Shown: piece by piece, positions 26,028-35,158 of the stretch
Layout of the letters: each line of letters begins with the position of its first letter
Numbering within the stretch: the first letter of the stretch is position 1
Origin: Porphyrobacter sp. IPPAS B-1204
GTDB lineage: Bacteria; Pseudomonadota; Alphaproteobacteria; Sphingomonadales; Sphingomonadaceae
NCBI GenBank assembly: GCA_003724185.1
Contig: RHGM01000003.1
Coordinates: 124,001-188,000, forward strand
Length of the DNA: 64,000 bases
Direction: 5' to 3'
Program-made: the position numbers and the translations under genes
The notes under the pieces: model-generated
What the model saw: only the letters and a program-made list of their open reading frames with translations
Told to the model about the DNA's origin: nothing
Database searches by the model: none

Positions 26028-26265
26028 TGCTGCTCCCCCGAGGATTGAATTTCCCGTCCTTCATAGCAACCTGTCGGCACGCCGCCTAATGCAAAAGACG
26101 TTGCGGCCATCGAAGCCCGGACGCACCGGGCGGGTCAAGTGGCCAGATGCCCCATGACTGCCGCGATCCGCCTGCCTGCATTCGTCGACCGTCAACCCAC
26201 CTTCAACGATACCGACGTCTGCAAACACTCGACATCGCAAAGCTTTTCCGGTCAAGCGCCGCCCT

Positions 26266-28365
26266 ATGATCCTGTCTCTGCGTCCCGCTTCCGCTGTCTG
26301 GCTGGCCATCGCCGCCAGCCTTGCCGTGCCTGCACAGGCGCAGGAAGCAGGCACCGATCAGGCCGCGCCCCCATCTGCCTCCCCTGCGCCTGCCGCGACC
26401 ACGCGCAGCACATTCCTTCCCGAAGACTTCGCCCGCTTCGCTCCGCGCAGCGCGCTCGACATGGCGCGGCAGGTGCCGGGTTTTTCGATCCGCTCGGGCG
26501 ATGGGGCGCGCGGGCTTGGGCAAGCCGATACCAATGTGCTCGTCAACGGTCGGCGCATTTCGGGCAAATCCAATGGTCCGGTCGAAGCGCTGCGCCGCAT
26601 TTCGGCCGAGGATGTGGTGCGGCTGGAACTGGTCGACGGGGCAAGCCTCGATATCGGCGGGTTGACCGGGCAAGTGCTCAATGTTGTCACTGGATCAAGC
26701 GGACGGATCACGGGGCAATTCCGCTATTCGCCCGAACAGCGCAGTTTCGGCACCCCTGCGCGGCTGCTGAACGGCAGCGTGGCGCTGGCGGGCGGCGGTG
26801 CGAAAAGCGAATGGACGCTGGCGCTGCGCAATGAATCCAACCGGCGCGGCAACGAGGGGATCGAGCAGGTCTTCGACGGCACCGGCGCGCTGACAGCGCT
26901 GCGTGACGAACAGGCCAACTTCAACACTGACCGCGTGAGCCTGTCAGGCTCGTTCACGCGTTCAGCCGACAATGGCAATGTGCTCAATCTGACCGGCCAG
27001 ACGCAGGGGTTCTTCTTCCGCGAGACCGAAATCTCGCGCCAGAACACCCCCGGCGCGCCCATCGACAGGGTGCGCAACCTGCGGCGCACCGAGGACGAAT
27101 TCAATTTCGAGCTTGGCGCGGATTACGAATTTGCCGCCGGGCCCGGACGGCTCAAGCTGATTGCCTATCACCGCTATGAAGACAGCCCCTTCACCAATGC
27201 GGTGGTCACCACCTTTACCGGCGGCGGCGCACCGCAGGGCTCGCTGTTCGTGCAGGACGCAGACGAGGCCGAAACGATCCTCCGTTCGGAATACACCTTG
27301 CGGGCGGGCGGCGGCAATCTGGTCGCCGCTGTCGAAGGCGTGCGCAATTTCCTCGAAATCAATTCCGCACTGGATGTGCGTGACAGCGCCGGCGTGCTGC
27401 AACCTGCCCCGCTGCCCGGCGCGAGCGACCGGGTGGACGAAGACCGCATCGATGCCGGGCTGACCTTCAGCCGCGCGCTCGCCGCCAATCTGCAATTGCA
27501 GCTTTCGGCGGGGGGCGAATATTCGCGCCTCAGCCAGGCTGGGCCGCAGGGTCTCACCCGCACGTTCTGGCGGCCCAAGGGGTTTGCCGCGCTGGACTGG
27601 AAGGTGAGCCCCGCGCTCAACCTTGCAGGGCGGGCCGAACGGGTGGTCGGCCAGCTCGATTTCTTCGATTTCATCGCCTCGGTCGATCTCGATCAGGACC
27701 GCGAGGATGTCAGCAACGCCAATCTCGTGCCCGAACAAAGCTGGGTTTACGAGCTGGAGGCAAGCTGGCGGCTGGGGCCGCTCGGAAATCTCACGGTCAG
27801 CGGCTTTCTCGAGGACATCTCCGACATCGTCGACCAGATTCCCATCGAAGGCGGCGGGCAGGCTCCGGGCAACCTGCCCTCGGCCCGGTTCTACGGGATC
27901 GAAAGCAACGCCACGCTGCTGTCCGATGGCCTCGGGTGGAAGGGCACCCGGCTGGATCTGGCGGCAAACTGGGCGACCAGCGCGGTGCGCGATCCATTGC
28001 TGGGCAATGTCCGTGAGGTTTCGGGCAACGACCTGTTTTCGTTCAACCTGAACTTCCGCCACGATATCCCCTCCACCGACTGGGCCTTTGGCGGAGATAC
28101 CGGCTGGGAAAAGAACGCGCGCCAGGTGCGGCTGGACGAGATCTCTCTCAACCAGCCGAGCTTCGCCTTTGCGTCTGCGTTCGTCGAGAACAAGGACGTC
28201 GCCGGCATGACCCTGCGCGCACGGGTCGGCAATCTGCTGGACCAGCGCGACCGTTTCTCGCGCACCGTGTTTACCGATCGCGCCGCCGGACAAATCGCCT
28301 TTTCCGAGCGCCGCGACCGGCGCTTCGGGACGATTTTCACCTTCGATGTCGAGGGTTCGTTCTAG
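26266..28365 (+). CDS. TonB-dependent receptor-like outer-membrane protein
   Basis: A 699-residue outer-membrane protein. The signal peptide ends at AQAQ near residue 25, followed by an Ala/Pro linker. A plug domain covers about 45-150 with ALDMARQVPGFSIRSGD, TNVLVNGRRISGK and ISAEDVVRLELVDGASL. The remainder is a beta barrel ending in FDVEGSF with a terminal Phe. It is shorter than most siderophore receptors, and no TonB box is obvious. The 238 bases upstream contain no gene. The transported ligand is unknown; proximity to the molybdenum operon does not by itself suggest one. Confidence 0.85.
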   Translation: MILSLRPASAVWLAIAASLAVPAQAQEAGTDQAAPPSASPAPAATTRSTFLPEDFARFAPRSALDMARQVPGFSIRSGDGARGLGQADTNVLVNGRRISGKSNGPVEALRRISAEDVVRLELVDGASLDIGGLTGQVLNVVTGSSGRITGQFRYSPEQRSFGTPARLLNGSVALAGGGAKSEWTLALRNESNRRGNEGIEQVFDGTGALTALRDEQANFNTDRVSLSGSFTRSADNGNVLNLTGQTQGFFFRETEISRQNTPGAPIDRVRNLRRTEDEFNFELGADYEFAAGPGRLKLIAYHRYEDSPFTNAVVTTFTGGGAPQGSLFVQDADEAETILRSEYTLRAGGGNLVAAVEGVRNFLEINSALDVRDSAGVLQPAPLPGASDRVDEDRIDAGLTFSRALAANLQLQLSAGGEYSRLSQAGPQGLTRTFWRPKGFAALDWKVSPALNLAGRAERVVGQLDFFDFIASVDLDQDREDVSNANLVPEQSWVYELEASWRLGPLGNLTVSGFLEDISDIVDQIPIEGGGQAPGNLPSARFYGIESNATLLSDGLGWKGTRLDLAANWATSAVRDPLLGNVREVSGNDLFSFNLNFRHDIPSTDWAFGGDTGWEKNARQVRLDEISLNQPSFAFASAFVENKDVAGMTLRARVGNLLDQRDRFSRTVFTDRAAGQIAFSERRDRRFGTIFTFDVEGSF

Positions 28366-28430
28366 GGTCTGATCCGGGGACTTGCGGGGCCGCTTGAGGC
28401 TTCGTAAGCGGGCTTCGAGAGGATCGTTCC

Positions 28431-29333
28431 ATGCCCACCACCGCCCCTGCCCTGCCGAAAATGCGTTCATGGCTGTTTGCCCCCGGCGACAGCGAAAAGA
28501 AGATGGGCAAGGCGATTGCCGGCGCGGCGGATATTGCGCTGCTGGATCTTGAGGATTCGGTCTCGCCCGAAAACAAGGCGGCGGCGCGCGCGATGGTGGC
28601 CGATCAGATCGCCGCATCGGACAACCGGGGGCGGCTGTGGGTGCGGATCAACCCGGTCTCGACGGCCGCGTGCATCGCCGATCTGGTCGCCGTGATCCCC
28701 GCGCAGCCGGGCGGGGTTTTCCTGCCCAAAGCCGAAGGTGCGGCGGACATCACCCGGCTGCACCACTATCTCACCGCTTTGGAGGCCGCGAACGGCATCC
28801 CCCAGGGGCGCACGCTGATTGCGGCGCTGGTGACAGAGACGGCAGCGGCGATGTTCCGCACCGGCGACTATGCGGGCGACTATCCCGGCAAGGCGCGGCT
28901 GGTGGCGATGAGCTGGGGGGCGGAGGACTTGTCTGCGGCGCTGGGGGCACGCGAGCAGCGCGGGCCGGGCGGAGAATATTCCCACACCTATGAAATGGCG
29001 CGCAGCCTGTGCCTGATCGGCGCTTCGGCAGCGGGCGTGGCGGCCATCGAGACGGTGCAACCGGAATTTCGTGACCTTGAGGCGCTGGAAAATCGTGCGC
29101 GAAGCGTCCGGGCGCAGGGTTTTCGCGGGATGCTGGCGATCCACCCCGCACAGGTCGATCCGATCAACGCCGCCTTCACCCCGAGCGCCGAGGAACTGGC
29201 CCATGCCCGCGCCGTGGTGCAGGCCTTTGCGGAACACCCGGGCGCGGGCGTGGTGGCACTGGACGGAGCAATGCTTGACCGTCCGCATCTGGCATTGGCG
29301 CAGCGGCTGCTTGCTGAAGCGGACACAGAATAG
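28431..29333 (+). CDS. CoA ester lyase (HpcH/HpaI, citrate lyase beta-like)
   Basis: A 300-residue TIM-barrel lyase of the CitE-like group that cleaves or hydrolyses acyl-CoA esters such as malyl-CoA or citramalyl-CoA. Diagnostic segments are MRSWLFAPGDSEKKM, ALLDLEDSVSPENK (metal-binding Glu/Asp), VFLPKAEGAADI, TLIAALVTETAAAM and GMLAIHPAQVDPINAAF. ATG 28431 has AGAGGA 8 bases upstream. There are no partner genes of a CoA pathway nearby. Its stop codon is embedded in a 10-bp inverted repeat. Confidence 0.88.
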   Translation: MPTTAPALPKMRSWLFAPGDSEKKMGKAIAGAADIALLDLEDSVSPENKAAARAMVADQIAASDNRGRLWVRINPVSTAACIADLVAVIPAQPGGVFLPKAEGAADITRLHHYLTALEAANGIPQGRTLIAALVTETAAAMFRTGDYAGDYPGKARLVAMSWGAEDLSAALGAREQRGPGGEYSHTYEMARSLCLIGASAAGVAAIETVQPEFRDLEALENRARSVRAQGFRGMLAIHPAQVDPINAAFTPSAEELAHARAVVQAFAEHPGAGVVALDGAMLDRPHLALAQRLLAEADTE

Positions 29334-29361
29334 GTTAAATCGTTTTCCTACTTTAACCTAT
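29330..29361. repeat. 10-bp inverted repeat across the lyase stop codon
   Basis: ATAGGTTAAA at 29330-29339 and TTTAACCTAT at 29352-29361 are exact reverse complements with a 12-base spacer. The left arm contains the TAG stop of the CoA lyase gene. It is AT-rich in a GC-rich background and sits 42 bases before the holin start. It could act as a weak bidirectional terminator or as an operator for the holin gene. No T-run of the standard type follows. Confidence 0.55.
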
Positions 29362-29402
29362 TTGGTCATTTCTGGCGCGACTCACGCAATCAGGAGCGCG
29401 CC

Positions 29403-29816
29403 ATGTCTCTCGTCGACGCACTTATCGGCCCCCTCGCCTCGATTATCGACAAGATCATTCCCGACAAGGAAGCGCGGGCGAAGGCCAAGCTGGAACTAAT
29501 CGCGCTCGAAGGGACGCAGGAAATGCGGATGATCGAGGCGCAATTGCAGGCCATCGTCGCCGAGGCCAACTCCGCCGACCCCTGGACCAGCCGCGCGCGG
29601 CCGAGCTTCCTCTATGTCATGTACATCCTGCTGCTCGCCGCGCTGCCGATGGGGCTGCTGAGCGCCTTTAGCCCTGCCGCCGCGCAGGACATCGCGGCGG
29701 GGATGAATGCCTATCTGAACGGGCTGCCCGAGCCGCTCTATGCGCTGTTTGGCACCGGGTATTTGGGCTACACAGCGGCGCGCCAGTGGGGGAAGGTCAA
29801 GGGCGTGGACCGGTAG
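29403..29816 (+). CDS. Holin family protein of the GTA 3TM type
   Basis: A 137-residue protein I assign to the 3TM holin family associated with gene transfer agent release. It starts with an amphipathic segment (LVDALIGPLASIIDKIIPDKEARAKAK-like, then a Gln/Glu-rich helix). It has the family hallmark PWTSRARPSFLYVMYILLL, followed by a hydrophobic helix and a C-terminal GYLGYTAARQWGK. Two membrane helices are clear, with the third less so. ATG 29403 has AGGAG 8 bases upstream. No endolysin, capsid or other phage gene lies nearby, so this is a detached copy. In Rhodobacter-type GTAs lysis genes are often outside the main cluster. Confidence 0.8.
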   Translation: MSLVDALIGPLASIIDKIIPDKEARAKAKLELIALEGTQEMRMIEAQLQAIVAEANSADPWTSRARPSFLYVMYILLLAALPMGLLSAFSPAAAQDIAAGMNAYLNGLPEPLYALFGTGYLGYTAARQWGKVKGVDR

Positions 29817-29867
29817 CGGCGTCCCGGCGCCGGGCGCAAACAAGCGCCACAGCGGGCATCAGCCGCT

Positions 29868-30257
29868 TCAGAACGTGACGCTTGTCTCGCCCCAGCCGAT
29901 GCCGTGGACCTCGGCAAAGTATGTCTTTCCGGGCATCACCTTCAGAGGATGGACCTCTCGCCATCCCATCGGCACGACCCCCACTTCAACGGCGGCAAGG
30001 CCAACGCATTGCGCATCGCGGTCGAGCCTGATTGACCACACGTAATTGGCGCGCCGATCAGCGCCCTGTTCGTAAATCCCGACATGCCTGATGCAGGGAA
30101 CCTTGGGATTTCTGAAGACAACACCCCGGACCTGAGAGAAGCCAAGCACCGTGCGGCCGTCTGATTGCTTGACCACAATATCAATCATTGGCTGCTGACA
30201 CCCCACAAGTGCCCCGAAAAGAGCCAATACAAGCAAGCATTTGGCGGCGGAGGTCAT
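29868..30257 (-). CDS. Small putative lipoprotein, unknown function
   Basis: A 129-residue protein with a signal peptide and lipobox (LALFGALVGC, Cys at 20) followed by Gln-Gln, which favours outer-membrane sorting. The mature part is a short beta-rich domain with several conserved-looking Trp/Gly turns (VYSIRL-like, GWREVHPLKVMPGKTYFAEVHGIGWGETSV). I recognise no family. It is convergent with the holin gene and divergent from aroQ. Nothing in the context indicates its role. Confidence 0.7.
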   Translation of the reverse strand: MTSAAKCLLVLALFGALVGCQQPMIDIVVKQSDGRTVLGFSQVRGVVFRNPKVPCIRHVGIYEQGADRRANYVWSIRLDRDAQCVGLAAVEVGVVPMGWREVHPLKVMPGKTYFAEVHGIGWGETSVTF

Positions 30258-30332
30258 TGCTTGCGCATATCACCGCCCGCAGCCGCGGCAAAGCACCTTT
30301 GCGAAGGCCTGCCTTCCCGCTATCCCCGCCCC

Positions 30333-30773
30333 ATGACCAACCTTGTCTACGTCCTCAATGGCCCCAACCTCAATCTCCTCGGCACGCGCGAGCCGGAGAT
30401 TTACGGCACCACCACGCTCGACGATATCGCCGGAATGCTCGAAGACCGCGCCCGTGAACTCGGGCTCGAAATCGAGATGCGCCAGACCAATCACGAAGGG
30501 ATGCTGGTCGATTGGCTGCACGAGGCGCAGGCGGAAGGCGCACGGGCGGTGCTGCTCAATGCGGCGGCCTATACCCACACCTCCATCGCGCTGCTGGATG
30601 CGATCAAGGCGATCCGGACGCCGGTGATCGAAGTCCACCTGTCCGACCCCAAGACCCGTGAGACGTTTCGCCACCTCTCCTTTGTCGGCATGGCCGCTGC
30701 CATGACGGTCGAGGGGCACGGCGCCGACTCCTACCGCATCGCGCTCGAAGCCGTAGCGTCGGGTCAGGTCTGA
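30333..30773 (+). CDS. aroQ: Type II 3-dehydroquinate dehydratase
   Basis: Cytosolic shikimate-pathway enzyme converting 3-dehydroquinate to 3-dehydroshikimate. It has 146 residues, the normal length. Signatures are VLNGPNLNLLGTREPEIYG (active-site Tyr), QTNHEGMLVDWLHEA, LLNAAAYTHTSIALLDAI and VEVHLSDP-like IEVHLSDPKTRETFRHLSF. The frame is open from 30165, but that extension crosses the lipoprotein promoter; ATG 30333 gives the standard MTNLVYVLNGPN start. It is followed 105 bases later by accB, an arrangement common in proteobacteria. Confidence 0.96.
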   Translation: MTNLVYVLNGPNLNLLGTREPEIYGTTTLDDIAGMLEDRARELGLEIEMRQTNHEGMLVDWLHEAQAEGARAVLLNAAAYTHTSIALLDAIKAIRTPVIEVHLSDPKTRETFRHLSFVGMAAAMTVEGHGADSYRIALEAVASGQV

Positions 30774-30878
30774 AACGTCACCCAACTTTCACATTTTGCA
30801 CCCTTGCCACTTGCCAGCCGCAATTGGCGTGAATAGGTCGCTCGCATAAACGGGCTTAGCATTCACCAAGGGGCATTC

Positions 30879-31397
30879 ATGTCGAACGACGATGGACAGG
30901 GCAAAGATTCGGGTAAGCGCAAGTCGGGGGGCATGAACATCGACACCGCGCTGGTGCGTGAACTCGCCGAACTGCTCAACGAAACCGGTCTGACCGAGAT
31001 CGAGGTCGAGGATGACGACCGCAAGATCCGCGTTTCGCGCGGCGCGGTGGCCTCGGCTGCCCCGGTCTATGCCGCAGCGCCTGCGCCGGTCGCAGCTGCT
31101 CCCGCCCCGGCGGCTGCCGCGCCTGCGCCGGCGGAAGCTGCCGCTCCTGCCGGGCCGGACATGAAAAATGCGGTGAAGTCGCCGATGGTCGGCACCGCCT
31201 ATCTGACGCCGGAACCGGGCGCAGCGCCGTTCATCGCGGTCGGAAAGCCGGTCAAGGAAGGCGACACGCTGCTGATCGTCGAGGCGATGAAGGTGATGAA
31301 CCCGATTACCGCGCCGCGTGCGGGCACTGTCACCGCGATTCTGATCGAAACCGCCCAGCCGGTCGAATTCGACCAGCCGCTGGTGGTGATCTCTTAA
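30879..31397 (+). CDS. accB: Acetyl-CoA carboxylase biotin carboxyl carrier protein
   Basis: A 172-residue biotin carrier of acetyl-CoA carboxylase, the first step of fatty-acid synthesis. The N-terminal domain (about 20-55) is followed by an Ala/Pro linker (about 60-92) and the biotinyl domain with EAMKVMN, whose Lys is the biotin site. AAGGGG precedes ATG 30879. It lies 3 bases before accC, a conserved pair that is co-transcribed. Confidence 0.97.
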   Translation: MSNDDGQGKDSGKRKSGGMNIDTALVRELAELLNETGLTEIEVEDDDRKIRVSRGAVASAAPVYAAAPAPVAAAPAPAAAAPAPAEAAAPAGPDMKNAVKSPMVGTAYLTPEPGAAPFIAVGKPVKEGDTLLIVEAMKVMNPITAPRAGTVTAILIETAQPVEFDQPLVVIS

Positions 31398-31400
31398 ACC

Positions 31401-32750
31401 ATGGCCATCAAACGCATCCTGATCGCCAATCGCGGCGAAATCGCGCTGCGCATTCACCGCGCGGCTCATGAAATGGGGATCGAGACGGTCGCGGTGCACT
31501 CCACCGCCGATGCCGACGCGATGCACGTTCGCCTCGCCGATCACGCGGTGTGCATCGGCCCGCCGCCTGCGGGTGAGAGCTATCTCAACATCGCCAACAT
31601 CATCTCGGCGGCGGAAATCGCGCAGTGCGATGCGATCCACCCCGGATATGGCTTCCTGTCGGAGAACGCCAAGTTCGCCGACATCGTCGAAGCGCATGAC
31701 ATCATCTGGATCGGCCCCAAGCCTGAACATATCCGCACGATGGGCGACAAGGTCGAGGCCAAGCGCACCGCAGGCGCATTGGGCCTGCCGCTGGTGCCGG
31801 GTTCCGATGGCGCCGTTTCCGATTTCGACGAGGCGCGCAAAATCGCCAAGGAAATCGGCTACCCCGTGATCATCAAGGCCGCGTCTGGCGGCGGTGGCCG
31901 CGGCATGAAGGTGTGCGAGAGCGAGGACAAGCTCGAAACCCTGATGCAGCAGGCCGGGAGCGAGGCGAAGGCCGCGTTCGGCGATGCCACGGTCTATATC
32001 GAGAAATACCTCGGCAACCCGCGCCACATCGAATTCCAGGTGTTCGGTGACGGCAACGGCAACGCGATCCACTTGGGTGAGCGTGACTGTTCCTTGCAGC
32101 GCCGCCACCAGAAGGTGCTGGAAGAAGCCCCTTCCCCCGTCATCAGCCACGAAGAACGCATGCGGATGGGCGAAGTCTGCTCAAAGGCGATGCGCGACAT
32201 GGCCTATCGCGGGGCGGGCACGATCGAATTCCTGTGGGAAAACGGCGAGTTCTATTTCATCGAAATGAACACCCGCCTGCAGGTCGAACACCCCGTGACC
32301 GAGGCGATCACGGGCGTCGATCTGGTGCGCGAACAGATCCGCATCGCCGAAGGCAAGCCGCTGTCGGTGACGCAGGACGAGCTGGAGTTTCAGGGCCATG
32401 CGATTGAGTGCCGGATCAACGCCGAAGACCCGTTTAACTTCGCGCCCTCGCCCGGCCTCGTGACCTATTACCACGCAGCGGGCGGCATGCATGTGCGTGT
32501 CGATTCAGGGCTTTACGCCGGATACCGGATCCCGCCTTACTACGACAGCATGATCGCCAAGGTCATCGTTTACGGCCGCACCCGCGAAGGCTGCATCATG
32601 CGCCTGCGCCGCGCGCTTGAGGAAATGGTGGTCGAAGGCGTTAAGACCAACATCCCGCTGCATCAGGCCTTGCTGCGGCAGGATGATGTGCTGAACGGCG
32701 ACTATTCGATCAAGTGGCTGGAAAAGTGGCTGGAGGAGCGCGAGGTCTGA
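31401..32750 (+). CDS. accC: Acetyl-CoA carboxylase biotin carboxylase subunit
   Basis: A 449-residue ATP-grasp enzyme that carboxylates biotin on AccB. Visible motifs are [15 protein letters not shown] at the N-terminus, [10 protein letters not shown], the ATP-binding [13 protein letters not shown], the metal and bicarbonate site [14 protein letters not shown], and ECRINAEDP. The length is standard. It forms an operon with accB. A GC-rich hairpin lies about 70 bases downstream. Confidence 0.97.
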   Translation: MAIKRILIANRGEIALRIHRAAHEMGIETVAVHSTADADAMHVRLADHAVCIGPPPAGESYLNIANIISAAEIAQCDAIHPGYGFLSENAKFADIVEAHDIIWIGPKPEHIRTMGDKVEAKRTAGALGLPLVPGSDGAVSDFDEARKIAKEIGYPVIIKAASGGGGRGMKVCESEDKLETLMQQAGSEAKAAFGDATVYIEKYLGNPRHIEFQVFGDGNGNAIHLGERDCSLQRRHQKVLEEAPSPVISHEERMRMGEVCSKAMRDMAYRGAGTIEFLWENGEFYFIEMNTRLQVEHPVTEAITGVDLVREQIRIAEGKPLSVTQDELEFQGHAIECRINAEDPFNFAPSPGLVTYYHAAGGMHVRVDSGLYAGYRIPPYYDSMIAKVIVYGRTREGCIMRLRRALEEMVVEGVKTNIPLHQALLRQDDVLNGDYSIKWLEKWLEEREV

Positions 32751-32820
32751 TCCTGCGCGCCGCTGTCACTGCCATCCGGTGCAATTATGCTGCATCGCAA
32801 CAATAAAAGTCATGCGAGGG

Positions 32821-32847
32821 GGGCGGAAGGCTTGGCGCTTTCCGCCC
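32821..32847. terminator. Hairpin downstream of accC, weak terminator candidate
   Basis: GGGCGGAA at 32821-32828 and TTCCGCCC at 32840-32847 pair, and the stem extends inward to about 11 bp with one G-U pair around a five-base loop. Only two T residues follow, so intrinsic termination would be weak. The rest of the 240-base interval up to the next gene holds a further small inverted repeat (TCATGCC/GGCATGA near 32890-32913) and no gene. Confidence 0.4.
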
Positions 32848-32990
32848 TTGACGCTATGCCCCCGGTCAACCTCCCCTCCCGAGAACGGTCATGCCCGCCG
32901 CCACCGGCATGATTTGACGCGATTTTATTCTGCCGTCCGGCTATGTGTCCCAGCGGGATTGCGCAGCACGCTTGTGCGAAGGAGTGATTG

Positions 32991-34301
32991 ATGAACCGCA
33001 AGACCCAGATTGTTGTTGTCGGCGGCGGTGCAGGCGGGCTGGAACTCGTCCGCAGGCTCGGCGCGAAATATGGTCGCAAGCGGCACGACATCATCCTGGT
33101 CGACAAGAACCTCAGCCACATCTGGAAACCGCTGCTGCACGAAGTCGCGGCCGGATCGCTCGACGCGAACCTCGACGAAGTGGGGTATCGCGGCCATTGC
33201 TACCGCTGGGGCTATCGCTTCTTTCAGGGCAGCCTTGAACGCGTTGACCGCGAGGCGAAGACCATCAGCCTTGCTGCGGTGAAGGACGAAGACGGCAGCG
33301 AACTGATCGAGGCGCATACCATCCGTTACGATATCCTCGCGATTGCGCTGGGATCGGTGTCGAACGATTTCGGCGTGCCGGGGGTCAAGGAACACTGCCT
33401 CTATCTCGACAGCCGCGTTCAGGCCGACCGGTTCCGCACGCGGCTGCTCAATCACTGCCTGCGTGTGAGCCGGGCGATGATGAACGATCCGACCGCCAAC
33501 GAGCAGGTGCGCGTCGCCATCGTCGGCGGCGGGGCGACGGGGGTGGAATTGGCAGCCGAACTCTACAACGCGGCCGGCGCGCTGCGGCACTACGGCCTCG
33601 AAGTCTTCGATGAGAGCCGGATGCACGTGACCCTGCTCGAGGCCGGCCCGCGTATTCTCCCCGCCTTGCCGGAAAAGCTGGCGGCCGCTGCCACGCATGA
33701 ACTCGGGGTGTTGGGCGTGGCTGTGCGCCCCGATGTGCAGGTGGTCGAAGCCCGCCCGCGCCAGCTGATTACCAAGACGGGCGAGGTGATCGAGGCCGAT
33801 CTGATCGTCTGGGCCGCCGGCGTGAAGGGGGCAGATTTCCTGTCGGGCCTTGGCCTGGAAACGAATCCAAGGAACCAGATCCTCGTCACCGATACGCTGC
33901 AAACCACGGTCGATCCCAACATCTTCGCGCTGGGGGACTGCGCCAGCTACACCCCGCCGGGCGAAGATCGCCCCGTGCCGCCGCGCGCACAGGCCGCGCA
34001 CCAGATGGCCAGCGTGGTGTTCGACAATATCGTGCGAATGCAGAAGGGCCGCCCGCTCAAGAAGTTTGTCTACCAGGACAACGGCTCGCTGGTGTCATTG
34101 AGCCGGTTTTCGACCGTGGGCAGCCTGATGGGCAACCTGATCGGCGGCAGCATGGCGATCGAAGGGCGGATTGCGCGGTTCATCTACACTTCGCTCTACC
34201 GGCTCCACCTGATCGGCATTCACGGCTGGGTGAAGGCGACATTCCTGATGCTGGTGGGCCGGGTCAACCGCATCGTGCGGCCACGGCTCAAGCTGCATTA
34301 A
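32991..34301 (+). CDS. ndh: Type II NADH dehydrogenase (FAD-dependent)
   Basis: A 436-residue flavoprotein of the NDH-2 family that passes electrons from NADH to quinone without pumping protons. The first nucleotide fold is QIVVVGGGAGGLELVRRLG (FAD), followed by HIWKPLLHEVAAG; the second is VRVAIVGGGATGVELAAEL (NADH). FALGDCASYTPPGED and the quinone-site AQAAHQMA segment complete the signature. The C-terminal part has amphipathic helices suited to membrane attachment. ATG 32991 has AAGGAG 8 bases upstream. It overlaps convergently by 4 bases with the next minus-strand gene. Confidence 0.9.
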   Translation: MNRKTQIVVVGGGAGGLELVRRLGAKYGRKRHDIILVDKNLSHIWKPLLHEVAAGSLDANLDEVGYRGHCYRWGYRFFQGSLERVDREAKTISLAAVKDEDGSELIEAHTIRYDILAIALGSVSNDFGVPGVKEHCLYLDSRVQADRFRTRLLNHCLRVSRAMMNDPTANEQVRVAIVGGGATGVELAAELYNAAGALRHYGLEVFDESRMHVTLLEAGPRILPALPEKLAAAATHELGVLGVAVRPDVQVVEARPRQLITKTGEVIEADLIVWAAGVKGADFLSGLGLETNPRNQILVTDTLQTTVDPNIFALGDCASYTPPGEDRPVPPRAQAAHQMASVVFDNIVRMQKGRPLKKFVYQDNGSLVSLSRFSTVGSLMGNLIGGSMAIEGRIARFIYTSLYRLHLIGIHGWVKATFLMLVGRVNRIVRPRLKLH

Positions 34302-34687
34302 AAGTCGATCTTCAGCCGCACCTCGCCGCCGTTGGCGTTGAAACCGCCGACGGGTGTGTTGTGGACGTTGGCTTCGGCTGCGGCCTTGTCGGACAGCTTG
34401 ATCCGGGCGCGCGGAATCGCGCTGGCGAAGCCTTCATCCACCGGGCCGATCTGGGGGCCGATGCGGGGAGACGGGCCGCTATCCCTGCACACCACGATTT
34501 CGGAGGTGAAGGGATCGGGTTCGTCCAATTCGCAATCCTGCTGCCGGGCCACGGGCGCGAGAAGATCGATCACCAGCGTCCCGTCAGCGCGGCTCTCCAT
34601 CGGCAGGTGCGGGGCGACTTCCGGCCCCCTCTCGGCGTGGACAGGCGGGGCTTCGGGCGGGCTTGCGGGCGGTTCGGTCATCAACAT
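34298..34687 (-). CDS. Conserved hypothetical protein, sphingomonad-type
   Basis: A 129-residue protein without signal peptide or membrane segment. It is Pro-rich at the N-terminus, then DGTLVIDLLAPVARQQDCELDEPDPFTSEIVVC and a C-terminal strand ending GGEVRLKIDF. The EIVVC block followed by an acidic/Pro segment is a pattern I associate with short sphingomonad proteins of unknown function. A GGGAGGG site precedes ATG 34687 well. Two Cys residues are present. No function is proposed. The convergent overlap with ndh suggests no operon link there. Confidence 0.6.
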   Translation of the reverse strand: MLMTEPPASPPEAPPVHAERGPEVAPHLPMESRADGTLVIDLLAPVARQQDCELDEPDPFTSEIVVCRDSGPSPRIGPQIGPVDEGFASAIPRARIKLSDKAAAEANVHNTPVGGFNANGGEVRLKIDF

Positions 34688-34708
34688 CGCTGCCCTCCCC
34701 CGCCTTGC

Positions 34709-35158
34709 CTATGCGCCGAAATCAAGCCCCAGCGCCATCGCCTCGGCGATCACTTCAGGCCCGGTCTTCATCGGGCTTTCCTGAGCAATATCATACCAAT
34801 CGGGCTTTTCGTCGACAAAAATCTGCTGCTCGATCCCGAACCCGGGCGGCAGGTCGAACAGGCCCGCCAGAAACGAACGCCCACCGGTCGGCAGGAAACT
34901 ATACCACAGGTTGCTGCCGCAAGTTCCGCAAAAGGCACGCTCGGCCCAAGGGCTTGATCGGTAGACGGTGATCGCGTCTTCGCCTGAGACTTCCGCGCCC
35001 TCGCCCTTCACGCCAGCGTAGAATGCGCCGCCCCAACGCTGACACATCGCGCAGTGGCAGATATCCACTTCGGCCTGCATCGCCGTCACTGTGATTGTCA
35101 CGGCCCCGCACAGGCAGCGCCCTGTCACAGGCTCGGCCAGGCGCGGCGCATCACTCAC
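34709..35158 (-). CDS. GFA-family zinc protein
   Basis: A 149-residue member of the GFA (glutathione-dependent formaldehyde-activating enzyme-like) family. The zinc-binding Cys set is clear: GRCLCGAVT, ICHCAMCQRWGG and FCGTCGSNLWY. The biochemical role of most family members is uncertain, so formaldehyde activation should not be assumed. GTG 35158 overlaps the stop of the Lrp-type gene (GTGA), indicating coupled translation; the longer open frame to 35326 runs through the Lrp gene and is discarded. Confidence 0.88.
   Translation of the reverse strand: MSDAPRLAEPVTGRCLCGAVTITVTAMQAEVDICHCAMCQRWGGAFYAGVKGEGAEVSGEDAITVYRSSPWAERAFCGTCGSNLWYSFLPTGGRSFLAGLFDLPPGFGIEQQIFVDEKPDWYDIAQESPMKTGPEVIAEAMALGLDFGA

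Noticed and set aside
26962-28617. Open frame of 551 codons on the minus strand
   Set aside because: Antisense to the TonB-dependent receptor-like gene and the start of the CoA lyase gene; no signal or domain.
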